A DNA stretch of 64,000 bases from Paenibacillus sedimenti (lineage in GTDB: Bacteria; Bacillota; Bacilli; Paenibacillales; NBRC-103111). Numbering within the stretch: the stretch's first letter is position 1; every line of letters begins with the position of its first letter. Positions 1 to 8,939 of this stretch are shown one piece after another. The notes beneath the pieces were generated by a model. The model had not been told where the DNA came from, searched no databases, and saw nothing but the letters and a program-made list of their open reading frames with translations. The translations under genes were made by a program, and so were the position numbers. Location of the stretch: positions 62,001 to 126,000 of the forward strand of contig NZ_JACVVD010000003.1 in assembly GCF_014534655.1 (NCBI RefSeq), written 5' to 3'.

Positions 1-36
1 TAAATGATTCGCCTCATTAATATTTAATGTTATTAA

Positions 37-1392
37 CTACTTTTTCTTCTGCGCTTCAATATCCGCATACGCTTTATCGATCGTTTTAATCGCTTCTGCT
101 GTTGAAGTATCGATATTCCTTTTACCGATCGTCACTTCCTCGAACAATTTGTTCACCGCTTCTGACATTTGCGGGAACACCGGAGTAATCGGGCGCGGTC
201 TTCCGTATTTCTGATTCTGAACCACGAACACATTTTTCGGATATTGGTTGAGTTCCGGGAATTCCTTAGCTGCCGAATAGCGCGACGGGATATCCTTTGT
301 CATGGAGCTGTACGTTTTTTGGCCGTCTTGACCGGTTACCCAATTGACAAATTTCCAGGCCTCATCCGGATATTTGCTTTTCGCCGAAATGCCCAGTGCC
401 CAGCTTCCGTTCGCAACCGCTTGTGCGCTTCCCTTCGGCAGCGGTGCGATATCATAGTCTTCGCCGAGTTTGAAGTTCGGAAATTTATCGTTCAGATACG
501 ATAGCGACCAAGAACCGTCAATCGTAATACCCAGCTTGCCGTTCGGAAATGGATCTGGCGGATACTCCAGAGCTGAAACTTGGTGCTTATTATATAAATC
601 AGAGAAAAATTGCAGCGCTTCTTTCGTTTTTGGCGAATCCAGATAGCCTTTGGCTGTCTTGCCGTCAGGGCTCATGATTTCGCCGCCGAATTGCCAAATG
701 ATCGGATATTTGAAATATGCCGTTGCCCCCGCATTATTGAACCCTTGCGCAGGATCGATGCCAAATACGCCACTCTTCGGATCGTTGATTTTCTTGGCCG
801 CATCCAGCACTTGGTCCCACGTCCATGGCTCGTCCGGATTTTTCGACGGCAGCGGGATGCCTTTAGCTTGAAACAACTTCTTATTATAGAACATAGCAAT
901 GGAAGATTCCGTCAGAGGCGCCATATAAATTTCATTTTGATACGTGTAGGTCGCCAGCGTTGATTTCGGAATATCGTCCATATTGCCGTCTGCTTTGAAG
1001 TATGCCGTTAACGGCTTAAGCGCTCCCGCATTCGCGTAGGAGGCAAGCGTCGGCGCATCCAGCGCCATAATATCGGGCGGACTGCCGGAAGCGATCGATA
1101 CCCTCAGTTTCGTATCATAGTCCGAATATGGGATTGGCGTCATCTCAACCGAGATGTTCGGATATTTCTCCATAAAGGAAGCGACCAGCTTATCGTAAGC
1201 CGCATTTTCGGAATCGTTGCCCGAATTCCGCCAAAAGGTCAGCTTGACCTTTTCTTCTTTTTTCACTGCAGCATCCGTCGCTTTAGGCACTGTTGTCGCA
1301 GCTCCGTTATCTCCCTGGTTGGAACAGCCTGCGAGCATACCTCCGATTAAGATGGCGCTTACTGCGATCTGGCTTAGCTTTTTCAATGTCAT
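37..1392 (-). CDS. Extracellular sugar-type ABC solute-binding lipoprotein
   Basis: This 451-aa protein has a lipoprotein signal peptide with lipobox LAGC (Cys at residue 23), a Thr/Ala/Lys-rich linker, then a family 1 extracellular binding-protein fold. Typical motifs are LTFWRNSG near residue 51 and GITIDGSWSL near 288, followed by PLPKGSAQAVANGSWALGIS. It should be anchored outside the membrane and deliver a carbohydrate to an ABC importer. No permease or ATPase gene lies on its upstream side; partners could lie beyond the left edge. The ligand cannot be told from sequence. The start has a close GAGGGG ribosome binding site. Confidence 0.85.
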   Translation of the reverse strand: MTLKKLSQIAVSAILIGGMLAGCSNQGDNGAATTVPKATDAAVKKEEKVKLTFWRNSGNDSENAAYDKLVASFMEKYPNISVEMTPIPYSDYDTKLRVSIASGSPPDIMALDAPTLASYANAGALKPLTAYFKADGNMDDIPKSTLATYTYQNEIYMAPLTESSIAMFYNKKLFQAKGIPLPSKNPDEPWTWDQVLDAAKKINDPKSGVFGIDPAQGFNNAGATAYFKYPIIWQFGGEIMSPDGKTAKGYLDSPKTKEALQFFSDLYNKHQVSALEYPPDPFPNGKLGITIDGSWSLSYLNDKFPNFKLGEDYDIAPLPKGSAQAVANGSWALGISAKSKYPDEAWKFVNWVTGQDGQKTYSSMTKDIPSRYSAAKEFPELNQYPKNVFVVQNQKYGRPRPITPVFPQMSEAVNKLFEEVTIGKRNIDTSTAEAIKTIDKAYADIEAQKKK

Positions 1393-1956
1393 TGCCCCTC
1401 TCTTCTGATCGTGTGTTGTTTCATGTAAGCATCATATCAAAAGAAAGATCGTAAAAAATTCAATATGCTCTGTTTCGAACTTATAATATAATCGTCTCAA
1501 ATTTTAAAAGACAGGCAGACCGCCGTCAATCTTTATTTCGCCTGCCCGACACCGACTCCCCATCTTGTTTGGAAATGACTAGAAGTTACCTATGAACAAG
1601 CGTTTCATATTCAAGTACGACTATATCAGTATTAAGTTCACGAGTGATGTATTTCTATTTGCCGATAATTCCCTCATAGTCACGACCTAGCAGATCCCCG
1701 CGTCCATATAAATTATATCTCCTTAGCGTATAACAAGTCGCAAAAGGCCTGATACTGTGGACGAATAAATTCCTTCCCACTTTACTTTTTGAAACGGAAG
1801 ATTTGACGCGACATTAGAATGGGTTCCGAACGCTAAAATAATTCAAGCTTGTTTTAGTATCACAATTAATAATGCGAAAAACATTTTATTTCCATTTAAA
1901 AGATTTTTTTACATTTATCCGTAACTTTTCATTGTTTATTGCAGTCTATATTATAA

Positions 1957-1970
1957 GAGTTGGCCAACTC
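1957..1970. promoter_or_regulatory. Perfect 14-bp palindrome, possible operator
   Basis: GAGTTGGCCAACTC is its own reverse complement. It lies directly after a TATAAG-like -10 sequence in AT-rich DNA. This is the size and symmetry expected of a dimeric repressor site, but no gene follows closely, so its role is unknown. Confidence 0.3.
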
Positions 1971-2083
1971 ATACTCTTTATAGGCGCAATTGGTAACAGT
2001 CGATTCAGGTGCTACTTACATAACACCTGATACAGTTAACAATTAGCGATCAATTCGAAACTATCGTTCCCCTATATATATAC

Positions 2084-2203
2084 TTGAAAAATCATACAGA
2101 TTTATCATTCAAATGGTAATTTCCATAGTTATACACGAAAAATCATACACAAAAGCTCTAATTGAAGCGAAGAGCCCGATTTTATATGAAATTTCATACA
2201 GAA
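2084..2203 (+). repeat. Three short direct repeats about 50 bp apart
   Basis: The units TTGAAAAATCATACAGA (2084-2100), ACGAAAAATCATACACA (2135-2151) and ATGAAATTTCATACAGAA (2186-2203) share the core GAAAnATCATACA, the third with one further change. The regular 51-bp spacing suggests a degenerate tandem repeat or protein-binding sites rather than chance. No coding sequence accounts for them. Confidence 0.4.
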
Positions 2204-2315
2204 TCGTTGTTTCTGTGAGTACTGAACCTTCGCAGTTCCGCTCTTTTTTAAGGCCCGTTACTTAAATAAAGAAAATCAACAACAAAGTTTAACAGAGCCA
2301 AAATAACAAAAGAAC

Positions 2316-2351
2316 GAACAAACCATATAGGACTTCCTGGATGGTTTGTTC
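2316..2351 (+). promoter_or_regulatory. Hairpin just upstream of small ORF
   Basis: GAACAAACCAT (2316-2326) and ATGGTTTGTTC (2341-2351) form a perfect 11-bp inverted repeat with a 14-nt loop. No run of T follows, so it is not a typical terminator. It ends a few bases before the AGGAGGG ribosome binding site of the small ORF at 2371 and could affect translation or transcript stability. Confidence 0.35.
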
Positions 2352-2370
2352 ACATTAGGAGGGAATAACT

Positions 2371-2541
2371 ATAAATAAAAAAATTATCATTCTGGCTTTA
2401 GTAATTCTTGTTTCAATTGTGCTAAATATTATTATTAATTTTATTACATTTAAACCAGTAGCAGAGGAAATGGAAATGATTTATTATTTAGTGTTAATAA
2501 TATCATCTCTATTATTGGTGGATAAATCCATGAAGTATTGA
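2371..2541 (+). CDS. Small membrane peptide ORF with ATA start
   Basis: This unrecognised frame of 56 codons is preceded by a strong AGGAGGG at 2357-2363, but the codon at the right distance is ATA, not ATG, GTG or TTG. In-frame translation gives two hydrophobic stretches: KKIIILALVILVSIVLNIII at the N-terminus and MIYYLVLIISSLLLV near the C-terminus. It could be a real two-helix peptide using a rare start codon, or a small gene inactivated by an ATG to ATA change. Its 3' end meets the end of the pseudogene on the other strand. Confidence 0.35.
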   Translation: MNKKIIILALVILVSIVLNIIINFITFKPVAEEMEMIYYLVLIISSLLLVDKSMKY

Positions 2542-2542
2542 T

Positions 2543-2830
2543 ATTCCACACGCGAGCTACGGATACCGTCCGTTTAGCTTGATGTTTGACCGAATTCTGT
2601 GCATCTTCAACAATCTTGCCGTATTGATCGAGCGTTACACTCGTACCGTAAGGATTTCCGCCGGAAGTAAAGATAACAGGATCCGTATAGCCAGGGGCCG
2701 CAACAATTGCACCTCAATGATACATGGTCGTATACAAGGCAAGAATGGTTTGTTCTTGACCGCCATGAGCGTTTTAAGCCGAAGTCATTGCACTTACGAC
2801 TTTGTTAGCTAGCTTCCCTATATCGTCAAG
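2543..2830 (-). pseudogene. NAD(P)H:quinone oxidoreductase (WrbA type) remnant
   Basis: Read on the minus strand, one frame gives LDDIGKLANKVVSAMTSA, a stop, NAHGGQEQTILALYTTMYH, a stop, then GAIVAAPGYTDPVIF and SGGNPYGTSVTL. This matches the C-terminal half of the flavodoxin-like WrbA/type IV NAD(P)H:quinone oxidoreductase family (GGQE and GGNPYG motifs). In-frame stops lie at 2774-2776 (TAA) and 2714-2716 (TGA). The N-terminal half with the FMN phosphate loop is missing. It is a truncated, inactive copy. Confidence 0.75.
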
Positions 2831-2880
2831 CCTGGAGTTTCTCTATTCCTGCTGCAATCGGCACACCTCTCCGCTTCAAG

Positions 2881-4089
2881 TTAATAGTCCATGCCTTTCG
2901 TTTCTTTGCCGAAGAATAGTACAACAAGTGCTCCGATCACGATCGCAACGAAAAACACCATAAAAATCACGCTCATCACGACCCCTCTCGCCACTAAAAT
3001 GCCTACTAGGTAAGGCCCGATAATACCGCCTATACGCCCGAAAGCAGCGGCGAGCCCGACACCGGTGGAGCGAACCGAAGTCGGATATAACTCTGGTGTA
3101 TATGCGTACAGAGCCCCCCATGCCCCAAGGTTGAAAAAGGAAAGGCAAATACCGGAAACGATCAGCATCCCCTCCGTTTCTGCAGCGCCAAACCATAATG
3201 CGCTGGCTGCCGTCAGGAGCAAATAAGAGACGAGCACAAACTTGCGCCCGAATTTCTCAATCAGATAAGCAGCGGTAAAATAACCGGGCAATTGGGCCAA
3301 TGTCATGATGAAGACGTATTGAAAGCTTTTAATGAGCCCGAATCCCTTCAGTACCATAACTGTAGGAAGCCATAGAAATATGCCATAGTAGGAAAACACT
3401 ACCATGAACCACAAAATCCAAAGTGTAACCGTGGATTGACGATGTTTCGACGACCATACGGCAGCCGCCCGCTCTCCGAACGATAACTTCCGGCTTCGCT
3501 GCCCGGTATATCGAGGAGAATCCTGAATAGCCCGTCTGAGGTATATGGCATAGAACGCCGGTAAGGCGCCGATGATGAATGCCGCCCTCCAGCCGTAATT
3601 AGGAATAACAAAGTATGCGATAAGCGCCGCGGCGATCCAGCCGCATGCCCAGAAACTTTCGAGTAGTACGACAGCACGCCCTCTTTGATCGGCAGGAACC
3701 GACTCAGAGACAAGCGTTGAAGCTACGGGTAGCTCCCCTCCAAGACCGAATCCGGTCATGAAACGGAGGACACATAATACGACAAAGCTTGTAGCTAGCG
3801 CAGATAGGCCGCTAGCGGCAGAGAAAATAAGCAGCGTGGCAAGCAGTATGGCCTTACGACCATATTTATCGGCTAGCGAGCCGGCAACTGCGGCTCCGAC
3901 GGCCATTCCAATTGAGTTAATGGCCGTTAACAGTCCAATTTGCTGAGCGCTTAGCTTCCAATCAACAGCAAGCGCCGCAACGACGAACGAGATGATGCCC
4001 ACGTCCATCGCATCGAACAACCAGCTTAAACCTGTGCTGAATAATAACTTACGTTGGATGGGTTCACGCAAATAAGCTGCTTTACTCAT
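2881..4089 (-). CDS. niaP: MFS transporter, NiaP-like (niacin permease family)
   Basis: This 402-aa major facilitator has about twelve membrane segments. Segment 1 reads LSWLFDAMDVGIISF, followed by the loop 2-3 motif GSLADKYGRKAIL and GLGGELPVASTLVSE in the fourth to fifth segments. These closely resemble Bacillus NiaP (YceI), which imports nicotinate. The start has GAGAGGTGG. It is a single-gene unit, and its upstream region shows no NAD-repressor box that I recognise. The family assignment is firm. Nicotinate as substrate is likely but not proven, since aromatic-acid symporters share this subfamily. Confidence 0.75.
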   Translation of the reverse strand: MSKAAYLREPIQRKLLFSTGLSWLFDAMDVGIISFVVAALAVDWKLSAQQIGLLTAINSIGMAVGAAVAGSLADKYGRKAILLATLLIFSAASGLSALATSFVVLCVLRFMTGFGLGGELPVASTLVSESVPADQRGRAVVLLESFWACGWIAAALIAYFVIPNYGWRAAFIIGALPAFYAIYLRRAIQDSPRYTGQRSRKLSFGERAAAVWSSKHRQSTVTLWILWFMVVFSYYGIFLWLPTVMVLKGFGLIKSFQYVFIMTLAQLPGYFTAAYLIEKFGRKFVLVSYLLLTAASALWFGAAETEGMLIVSGICLSFFNLGAWGALYAYTPELYPTSVRSTGVGLAAAFGRIGGIIGPYLVGILVARGVVMSVIFMVFFVAIVIGALVVLFFGKETKGMDY

Positions 4090-4242
4090 GTTAAAGCCAC
4101 CTCTCCATAGTTATCTTCGAAATGATAGAACACGGTCCCAGTTTTTGCATTTAGAGGAATTATTCGCTTTAAGGTTAAGGATTATTCAGCTATGAAGGCT
4201 AGCGCCTTCTTTAGCTGTATCGTATTTTTATCTAATACACGA

Positions 4243-4280
4243 GAAAAAGCCAGCCAAAGTGGTTTCTCACTTCGACTGGC
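4243..4280 (-). terminator. Rho-independent terminator after AraC-type regulator
   Basis: On the minus strand GCCAGTCGAAGTG pairs with CACTTTGGCTGGC around a short loop, followed by TTTTTC. It lies about 90 bp beyond the stop of the regulator gene. Confidence 0.75.
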
Positions 4281-4372
4281 GATTTTCATTTGATGACATA
4301 ACATATATTATGTAATTTTATGTGTTTGATTCGGTTTTATATCTTCCACTGGGTAGGCTTAATTTGTTAACT

Positions 4373-5239
4373 TCAAATCGGTATGTATATTTTCATCTGA
4401 AGTCCGTGCGGGAACATGGAGTGACGAACGTCCGTTATTTCAAAATCCGGCCCTTCTCTCCGTTCATAATTGGAGTTCGGCAACCAGGTTCCATAAATAT
4501 ATTGCCTTGTTTGTTGAACGAGATCCGTTGATCCGTTCACTTTGAATTCGGCATATTGGCCCTCAGGAAGCTCAAAACGAACAAAACCCGGGTCCAACAC
4601 ATCATCCGACGGCTCTACTTGTTCGCCGACAATAAATGAGAAAGTACCGTCATCCTGGAATTTGCATGCAATTCCATAAGCCATATCCGGAGCTGTTTTA
4701 TTCGGAATCCGCAGGTAATGTTGATTTCTGCCAAATTCATCGTAAAATCCCGGGATTTCCTTATAGTAAGTCTCATTGTTTAAATTCGTTGTGTACTCAT
4801 ACCCAATAATATCGATTTGATTTAAATGAACAATCGTAGGTTTGTTCATATTCATTTCCCCTAGCATCCTGGAATGGTAGTTTAAAAAATTAATTTTACT
4901 TTGCATATGAATGTGGTAATCCGACTTCCGGTATTTAGCGGGTGTTATCCCAAAATAGTTCTCGAATGCCCGCGTAAAAGCTTCTTGCGAGCCATACTGA
5001 CAAGAAATCGCGATATCCAACACGTTCCGATCGGTTTCTTTCAGTAAAGCAGTCGCCTCGGAAAGCCTTCGTTTTCGAATATACTCATGAACCGAAAACC
5101 CGGAAATGGCTTGGAACATACGCTGAAAATGAAACGCGGAAAAGCTCGCTTTTCCTGCAATTTCTGTAATTCTAAGCTCATCATAAAGATTCATTTCTAT
5201 GAATTCGATTGCGTCTTGGATCCTTTGGTAAGCTTCCAT
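4373..5239 (-). CDS. AraC-family regulator with GyrI-like ligand domain
   Basis: This 288-aa protein has an N-terminal AraC-type double helix-turn-helix (about residues 5-105; LRITEIAGKASFSAFHFQRMF and NVLDIAISCQYGSQEAFTRAF). A C-terminal GyrI-like effector domain follows (about 130-288; IPGFYDEFGR, AYGIACKF, FELPEGQYAEF). This Rob/BltR-like layout usually senses small hydrophobic compounds and activates drug-efflux or detoxification genes. No obvious target gene adjoins it; the downstream neighbour on this strand is the NiaP-like transporter, separated by a terminator. Confidence 0.85.
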   Translation of the reverse strand: MEAYQRIQDAIEFIEMNLYDELRITEIAGKASFSAFHFQRMFQAISGFSVHEYIRKRRLSEATALLKETDRNVLDIAISCQYGSQEAFTRAFENYFGITPAKYRKSDYHIHMQSKINFLNYHSRMLGEMNMNKPTIVHLNQIDIIGYEYTTNLNNETYYKEIPGFYDEFGRNQHYLRIPNKTAPDMAYGIACKFQDDGTFSFIVGEQVEPSDDVLDPGFVRFELPEGQYAEFKVNGSTDLVQQTRQYIYGTWLPNSNYERREGPDFEITDVRHSMFPHGLQMKIYIPI

Positions 5240-5314
5240 ATTGACTTCAAACCTCCATCTTTTCTCTTAAACACATTGTAGCCTACTCTACAATCTGTTT
5301 TTTGATCATCCGTG

Positions 5315-5869
5315 CTATTTGTTAAGATGGAGATTCCAATCTTCCTTCAATAAACCATAAACCATATGATCGACATAATGGTCATAAAGCCATTCCGCTT
5401 GACGCACCTTACCTTCGTACACGAAGTTCAACCTTACTGGTATAGCCCTGCTCTTCGAATTATGTTCCGCAGCTCTAATCTCGACTCGATTAAGGGATAA
5501 ATCGTTAAACACATAATCGATAACCGCTTTACAAGCAAGTGTCATAATCCCCTGCCCTTGAAAATCTGCCCCGAGCCAGTAGCCGATGGAAGTCTTTTTA
5601 TTAATCCAATCGATTCCATGTAATCCAATGCATCCGGCAATTCGGCCTTTATAAAAAATTCCGCAATTGAATCCATTGTTGTCCGCATAGGCTTTTAGCG
5701 TAGATTGAATAAAATTCCTCGTCTGCTCCACACTTACAGTTGCATCTAACCAAGGCAGCCATTCCCTCAGATAGTCCCGGTTCTTATCCGACAGAGCAAA
5801 CAGCTCATCAGCAAATCTCGTTTCCAATAACTTCAGATGAATATCGTCGTTTATCTGATTACTAAACAT
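5315..5869 (-). CDS. GNAT acetyltransferase, RimJ/RimL (YdaF) type
   Basis: This 184-aa single-domain N-acetyltransferase has the acetyl-CoA loop region GYWLGADFQGQGIMTLA (near residue 100), preceded by IAGCIGLHGIDW. The C-terminal RVEIRAAEHNSKSRAIPVRLNFVYEGKVRQAEWL is typical of ribosomal-protein serine/alanine acetyltransferases such as Bacillus YdaF. The substrate is unknown. GGAGGATACTTAA precedes the start. It lies 25 bp downstream of the glutamate racemase gene and may be co-transcribed with it. Confidence 0.85.
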   Translation of the reverse strand: MFSNQINDDIHLKLLETRFADELFALSDKNRDYLREWLPWLDATVSVEQTRNFIQSTLKAYADNNGFNCGIFYKGRIAGCIGLHGIDWINKKTSIGYWLGADFQGQGIMTLACKAVIDYVFNDLSLNRVEIRAAEHNSKSRAIPVRLNFVYEGKVRQAEWLYDHYVDHMVYGLLKEDWNLHLNK

Positions 5870-5894
5870 TTAAGTATCCTCCAATCATACAATG

Positions 5895-6668
5895 TCAGTT
5901 CATGCTTTGAAATCGTTCCAGAGCGCGTTCCATTTTTTGAATATAGCCAAGGTCATCACTCGAACATAGAAATTTCACATTCGATTGTCCGTTCGAATTA
6001 TATTGATCCTTGTCTTTCAATATGTGCGAAAGTCGACTAACGGTACCGGCACTGCCGTCAACAATTTGGATATGGTCAGGTAAAAGTGTTTTTAGCACAT
6101 TCCTATAAAATGGATAATGGGTGCAGCCAAGAACAACGGTGCCATACATGCTAAGATCGAATCCGGAAAGCTTATTCGTAAAATAATCCTCCAATACGTT
6201 CTCATTAAAGACCAATTTCTCACAATACTCAACTAACTCAGGTAACGGCAAGGAATCCACAATACTCTGATCGTCAACCCGGGAAATTAATTCCGAATAC
6301 TTGGTTTGTTTCAACGTTAAGGCAGTAGCAAAAACGAGCACACGTTTCCCAGTGAAACGGTTCATTTCAACAGCAGGTTTAACAGCAGGTTCCATTCCGA
6401 TAATGGGAACGTCGTATGCGCTTCGCAAATCTGTAACGGCAATACTTGTTGCCGTGTTACAAGCGATAACTAGAGCTTTCACATTTTCCTTCATAATTCT
6501 AACTGCTGCCTCTTGAATATAGGACTTAACCTCTTCTTTCGATTTAGTCCCATAGGGAACATGAAGCGTATCCGCAAAATATAAAAAGTCCTCTTTCGGT
6601 AATCGTTTCATGGCTTCGGCTAATACCGAAATGCCGCCAATTCCCGAATCAAAAAAAGCTATTCTCAT
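5895..6668 (-). CDS. murI: Glutamate racemase
   Basis: This 257-aa cofactor-independent racemase makes D-glutamate for peptidoglycan. Both catalytic cysteines are present: ACNTAT near residue 70 and GCTHYP near 180. The opening FDSGIGGISVL and the YFADTLHVPYG motif are typical. The start was set at the second in-frame candidate because AAGGTGA stands 5 bases before it, while the upstream GTG has no ribosome binding site. The gene sits apart from other cell-wall genes, ahead of the acetyltransferase. Confidence 0.9.
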   Translation of the reverse strand: MRIAFFDSGIGGISVLAEAMKRLPKEDFLYFADTLHVPYGTKSKEEVKSYIQEAAVRIMKENVKALVIACNTATSIAVTDLRSAYDVPIIGMEPAVKPAVEMNRFTGKRVLVFATALTLKQTKYSELISRVDDQSIVDSLPLPELVEYCEKLVFNENVLEDYFTNKLSGFDLSMYGTVVLGCTHYPFYRNVLKTLLPDHIQIVDGSAGTVSRLSHILKDKDQYNSNGQSNVKFLCSSDDLGYIQKMERALERFQSMN

Positions 6669-6796
6669 TGATTTCACCTTGTCATTTGGATTTATCTCAT
6701 GCTGTCATTTTAGTACGTTTTGAATAATTTTTCATCTATTGAAGAATAGAAATTCGATTCCACCACTGATTTCCCTCTTTTTTCCACAAATACAAA

Positions 6797-6825
6797 GAAG
6801 ACAACTGTAAGGAACAGTTGCCTTC
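6797..6825 (-). terminator. Terminator-like hairpin after DinG-type helicase
   Basis: GAAGGCAACTGTTCC and its near complement GGAACAGTTGCCTTC region form a stem at the end of the helicase gene (read on the minus strand). The T-tract is weak (TTTGTATTT). Confidence 0.5.
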
Positions 6826-6839
6826 GATAGATTCTTATG

Positions 6840-8789
6840 TTATAAGACGTTAGTCAGACAAACACCTTCCGGCAGCACGCGGACAATATGTTCCCTCAGT
6901 ACCGGATCATGGTGCAACTCCTCGCTGAAAATAGCGATAATACCGCGATCCTCTCGTGATCGGATTAATCGCCCCATACCCTGTCTCAGGCGCAACAGCA
7001 TATAGGGAATGTCTACCTCTTCGTAAGGTACATCTGAAGCTTGACGCTTCGCCATAAAGACCGGATCTTGCGGCGGGAAAGGCAGCGCCCAGACGATCAC
7101 ATTCGAGAGCGATGGTCCAGGAACATCAAGTCCTTCCCATAAACTGACTGCCCCTAGCACGCTGTGCTCGTCATCTTGGAAAGCTGCGATAAGCGAACTT
7201 ATCTCCTGATCGCCTTCGAAATAGAAGCGCATTCCTGCACATTCCGTATGGAGAACGATTTCCCGCTTAAACTTCTGCAGTTCTTCCTGCGCCGGGAAAA
7301 GAATTAGGGCTCGCCCTTCCGTTCGCATCAAAAGTTTAACCGCGGCTTCCATTTTCTCTTGAAACGTTCCTCCTGCAGACCACTGCGGGGCAATCACTTC
7401 CATTCGCTCCTGATAGTCATAAGGAGAATTGACAGAGAAAGATAAATAAGTGTCGAGGCCTAGGCTGCTAGCCACATAATCAAAAGATCCTTCAACCGAT
7501 AGCGTCGCCGATGAGAAGACGATGGGCATTTTACTCGCAAACACTCGTTCGCGAAGCACTTCTTTCACCGTTCTTGGCATCACCACCAAGCTGAGTCCGG
7601 TTATACTGTCTGTAGCCCAGCAAATGAACGCTTGATCGTGGTGAAACAAGCCTAATGCTTTCTGCATCATTTCCAAATGCTCTTCAACGATCCGCAGTTG
7701 ATATTCGTTCAGCGTGAAGAGCTCGCTTTCGAACACCAATTCCTCTTCAATAGCCGTCAGGATTTCGCAAAGACGGTGAATTTCTTGAAGCAATCGTTCA
7801 CTCATCATGATCTGCTTGCGATCCGATCCCGCGATTGGCTGGCAGCTGCTTTCCAGCACCCTGAACATCATTTCGCTCTGATCAATCGCTTCATCGATGA
7901 GAACCGCTAGTGTCTCGCGAACTTCCCCTTTAAGCAAACGTGTAATGAGCTCTTCGAACACAATATGCTTCAGTTTATAGGTTAAAGCCTTCTGTGCGGC
8001 CGATTCCAACAAATGCCCTTCATCGAAAACGACAGTGCAATGATCAGGCAGCAGCGGCAGCTGCCCTTCCCGCTTTCGTCCTTCGTAAGTCCACACGTGT
8101 TCCATATAGAAATCATGGGAACATATGATCAGATCGGCAGCCCTGCGGTATTCCCCCCGCGAAAGCGTCTGGCCGCACCGGTGTCTAAGGTCGCAAACAA
8201 AACAATCTTGGAACGTATCCCAGCCAATCCGATTCCACTGCTCATCGTTCAAATGCGGATAATGCTTGCGATCCCCATACGCATGAAAGGATTGCAATGC
8301 TTCGTGCTTATGGACGAACTCAGGCAGGCTCTCGTGCAGATCCTTATAGAGTCCTACATCTTCGTGACCTAACCGGGCTTCGTCCAGCTTCACCAGACAA
8401 ACGTATTGGTCCGGCGACTTCGCAAGTCTCGCATCGATCGCCATGTTCAAATGTCGGGATAATTTATCGATATCCCCGCCCGGCTTCACCAGCTGTTCGA
8501 TCAGAGATTCATCGGCACAGGCGATAATCGCGGGTTTGTTCATATATCGGGCATAGCAAATGGCGTACAATAAATAAACTAACGTTTTGCCCGTTCCTAC
8601 GCCAGCTTCGGCAAAAATCGTTTGTTTCTCGGCAAAAGCGCGTTCCAGCTGAAACGCCATATAAATTTGTTCATCGCGAACTTCAAAGCCCGCTTCCGGC
8701 AATTTTTCATAGAAAATATCGGCGATCCAGTCCGAAACCTGCTGAAAATAGGGTTGTCCGCGATCATATGCAAAGGGATACCGTGCCAA
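6840..8789 (-). CDS. ATP-dependent DNA helicase, DinG/YpvA-XPD family
   Basis: This is a superfamily 2 iron-sulfur helicase of about 649 aa. The Walker A box is EAGVGTGKT (near residue 65), with DEAH-type box VVFDEGHLLE and C-terminal motif LRQGMGRLIRSREDRGI. Between them lies a cysteine set QDCFVCDLRHRCGQ that likely holds part of the [4Fe-4S] cluster. The proposed start is TTG at 8789, which has TGGAGG ten bases upstream. A longer frame reaches another TTG at 8858 without a ribosome binding site. A role in DNA repair is inferred from the family. Confidence 0.85.
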   Translation of the reverse strand: MARYPFAYDRGQPYFQQVSDWIADIFYEKLPEAGFEVRDEQIYMAFQLERAFAEKQTIFAEAGVGTGKTLVYLLYAICYARYMNKPAIIACADESLIEQLVKPGGDIDKLSRHLNMAIDARLAKSPDQYVCLVKLDEARLGHEDVGLYKDLHESLPEFVHKHEALQSFHAYGDRKHYPHLNDEQWNRIGWDTFQDCFVCDLRHRCGQTLSRGEYRRAADLIICSHDFYMEHVWTYEGRKREGQLPLLPDHCTVVFDEGHLLESAAQKALTYKLKHIVFEELITRLLKGEVRETLAVLIDEAIDQSEMMFRVLESSCQPIAGSDRKQIMMSERLLQEIHRLCEILTAIEEELVFESELFTLNEYQLRIVEEHLEMMQKALGLFHHDQAFICWATDSITGLSLVVMPRTVKEVLRERVFASKMPIVFSSATLSVEGSFDYVASSLGLDTYLSFSVNSPYDYQERMEVIAPQWSAGGTFQEKMEAAVKLLMRTEGRALILFPAQEELQKFKREIVLHTECAGMRFYFEGDQEISSLIAAFQDDEHSVLGAVSLWEGLDVPGPSLSNVIVWALPFPPQDPVFMAKRQASDVPYEEVDIPYMLLRLRQGMGRLIRSREDRGIIAIFSEELHHDPVLREHIVRVLPEGVCLTNVL

Positions 8790-8889
8790 TGGATGTGTGC
8801 CTCCAGCAAATAGATTTAAGCAAAAGATTATTATCCCATGAACATTAGAGAAAAGCAAAGGGACTTCTGAAATTCCCCTCGCCGATGCA

Positions 8890-8938
8890 AAAAAGCTCAG
8901 TCAAACAGTATAATGACTGCTTGATCTAAGCTTTTCCT
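8890..8938 (-). terminator. Rho-independent terminator after radical SAM gene
   Basis: On the minus strand AAGCTTAGATCAAGCAGT pairs imperfectly with ACTGTTTGACTGAGCTT and is followed by TTTTTT. It lies between the radical SAM gene and the helicase gene. Confidence 0.75.
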
Positions 8939-8939
8939 T

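Larger units (their letters stand above)
1393..2370. other. Gene-poor AT-rich interval of about 1 kb
   Basis: I see no credible coding frame on either strand here. The interval holds the 5' region of the binding-protein gene, a perfect 14-bp palindrome at 1957-1970, a cluster of three short direct repeats at 2084-2203, and an 11-bp-arm hairpin at 2316-2351. Together with the adjacent pseudogene it looks like decayed accessory DNA. Confidence 0.6.

Noticed and set aside
2579-2812. Plus-strand 77-aa open frame
   Set aside because: It is the antisense of the WrbA-type pseudogene, whose minus-strand reading matches family motifs.
8790-8858. N-terminal extension of the DinG-type helicase
   Set aside because: The open frame continues to a TTG at 8858 but lacks a ribosome binding site there and is not family-like, while TGGAGG marks the TTG at 8789.
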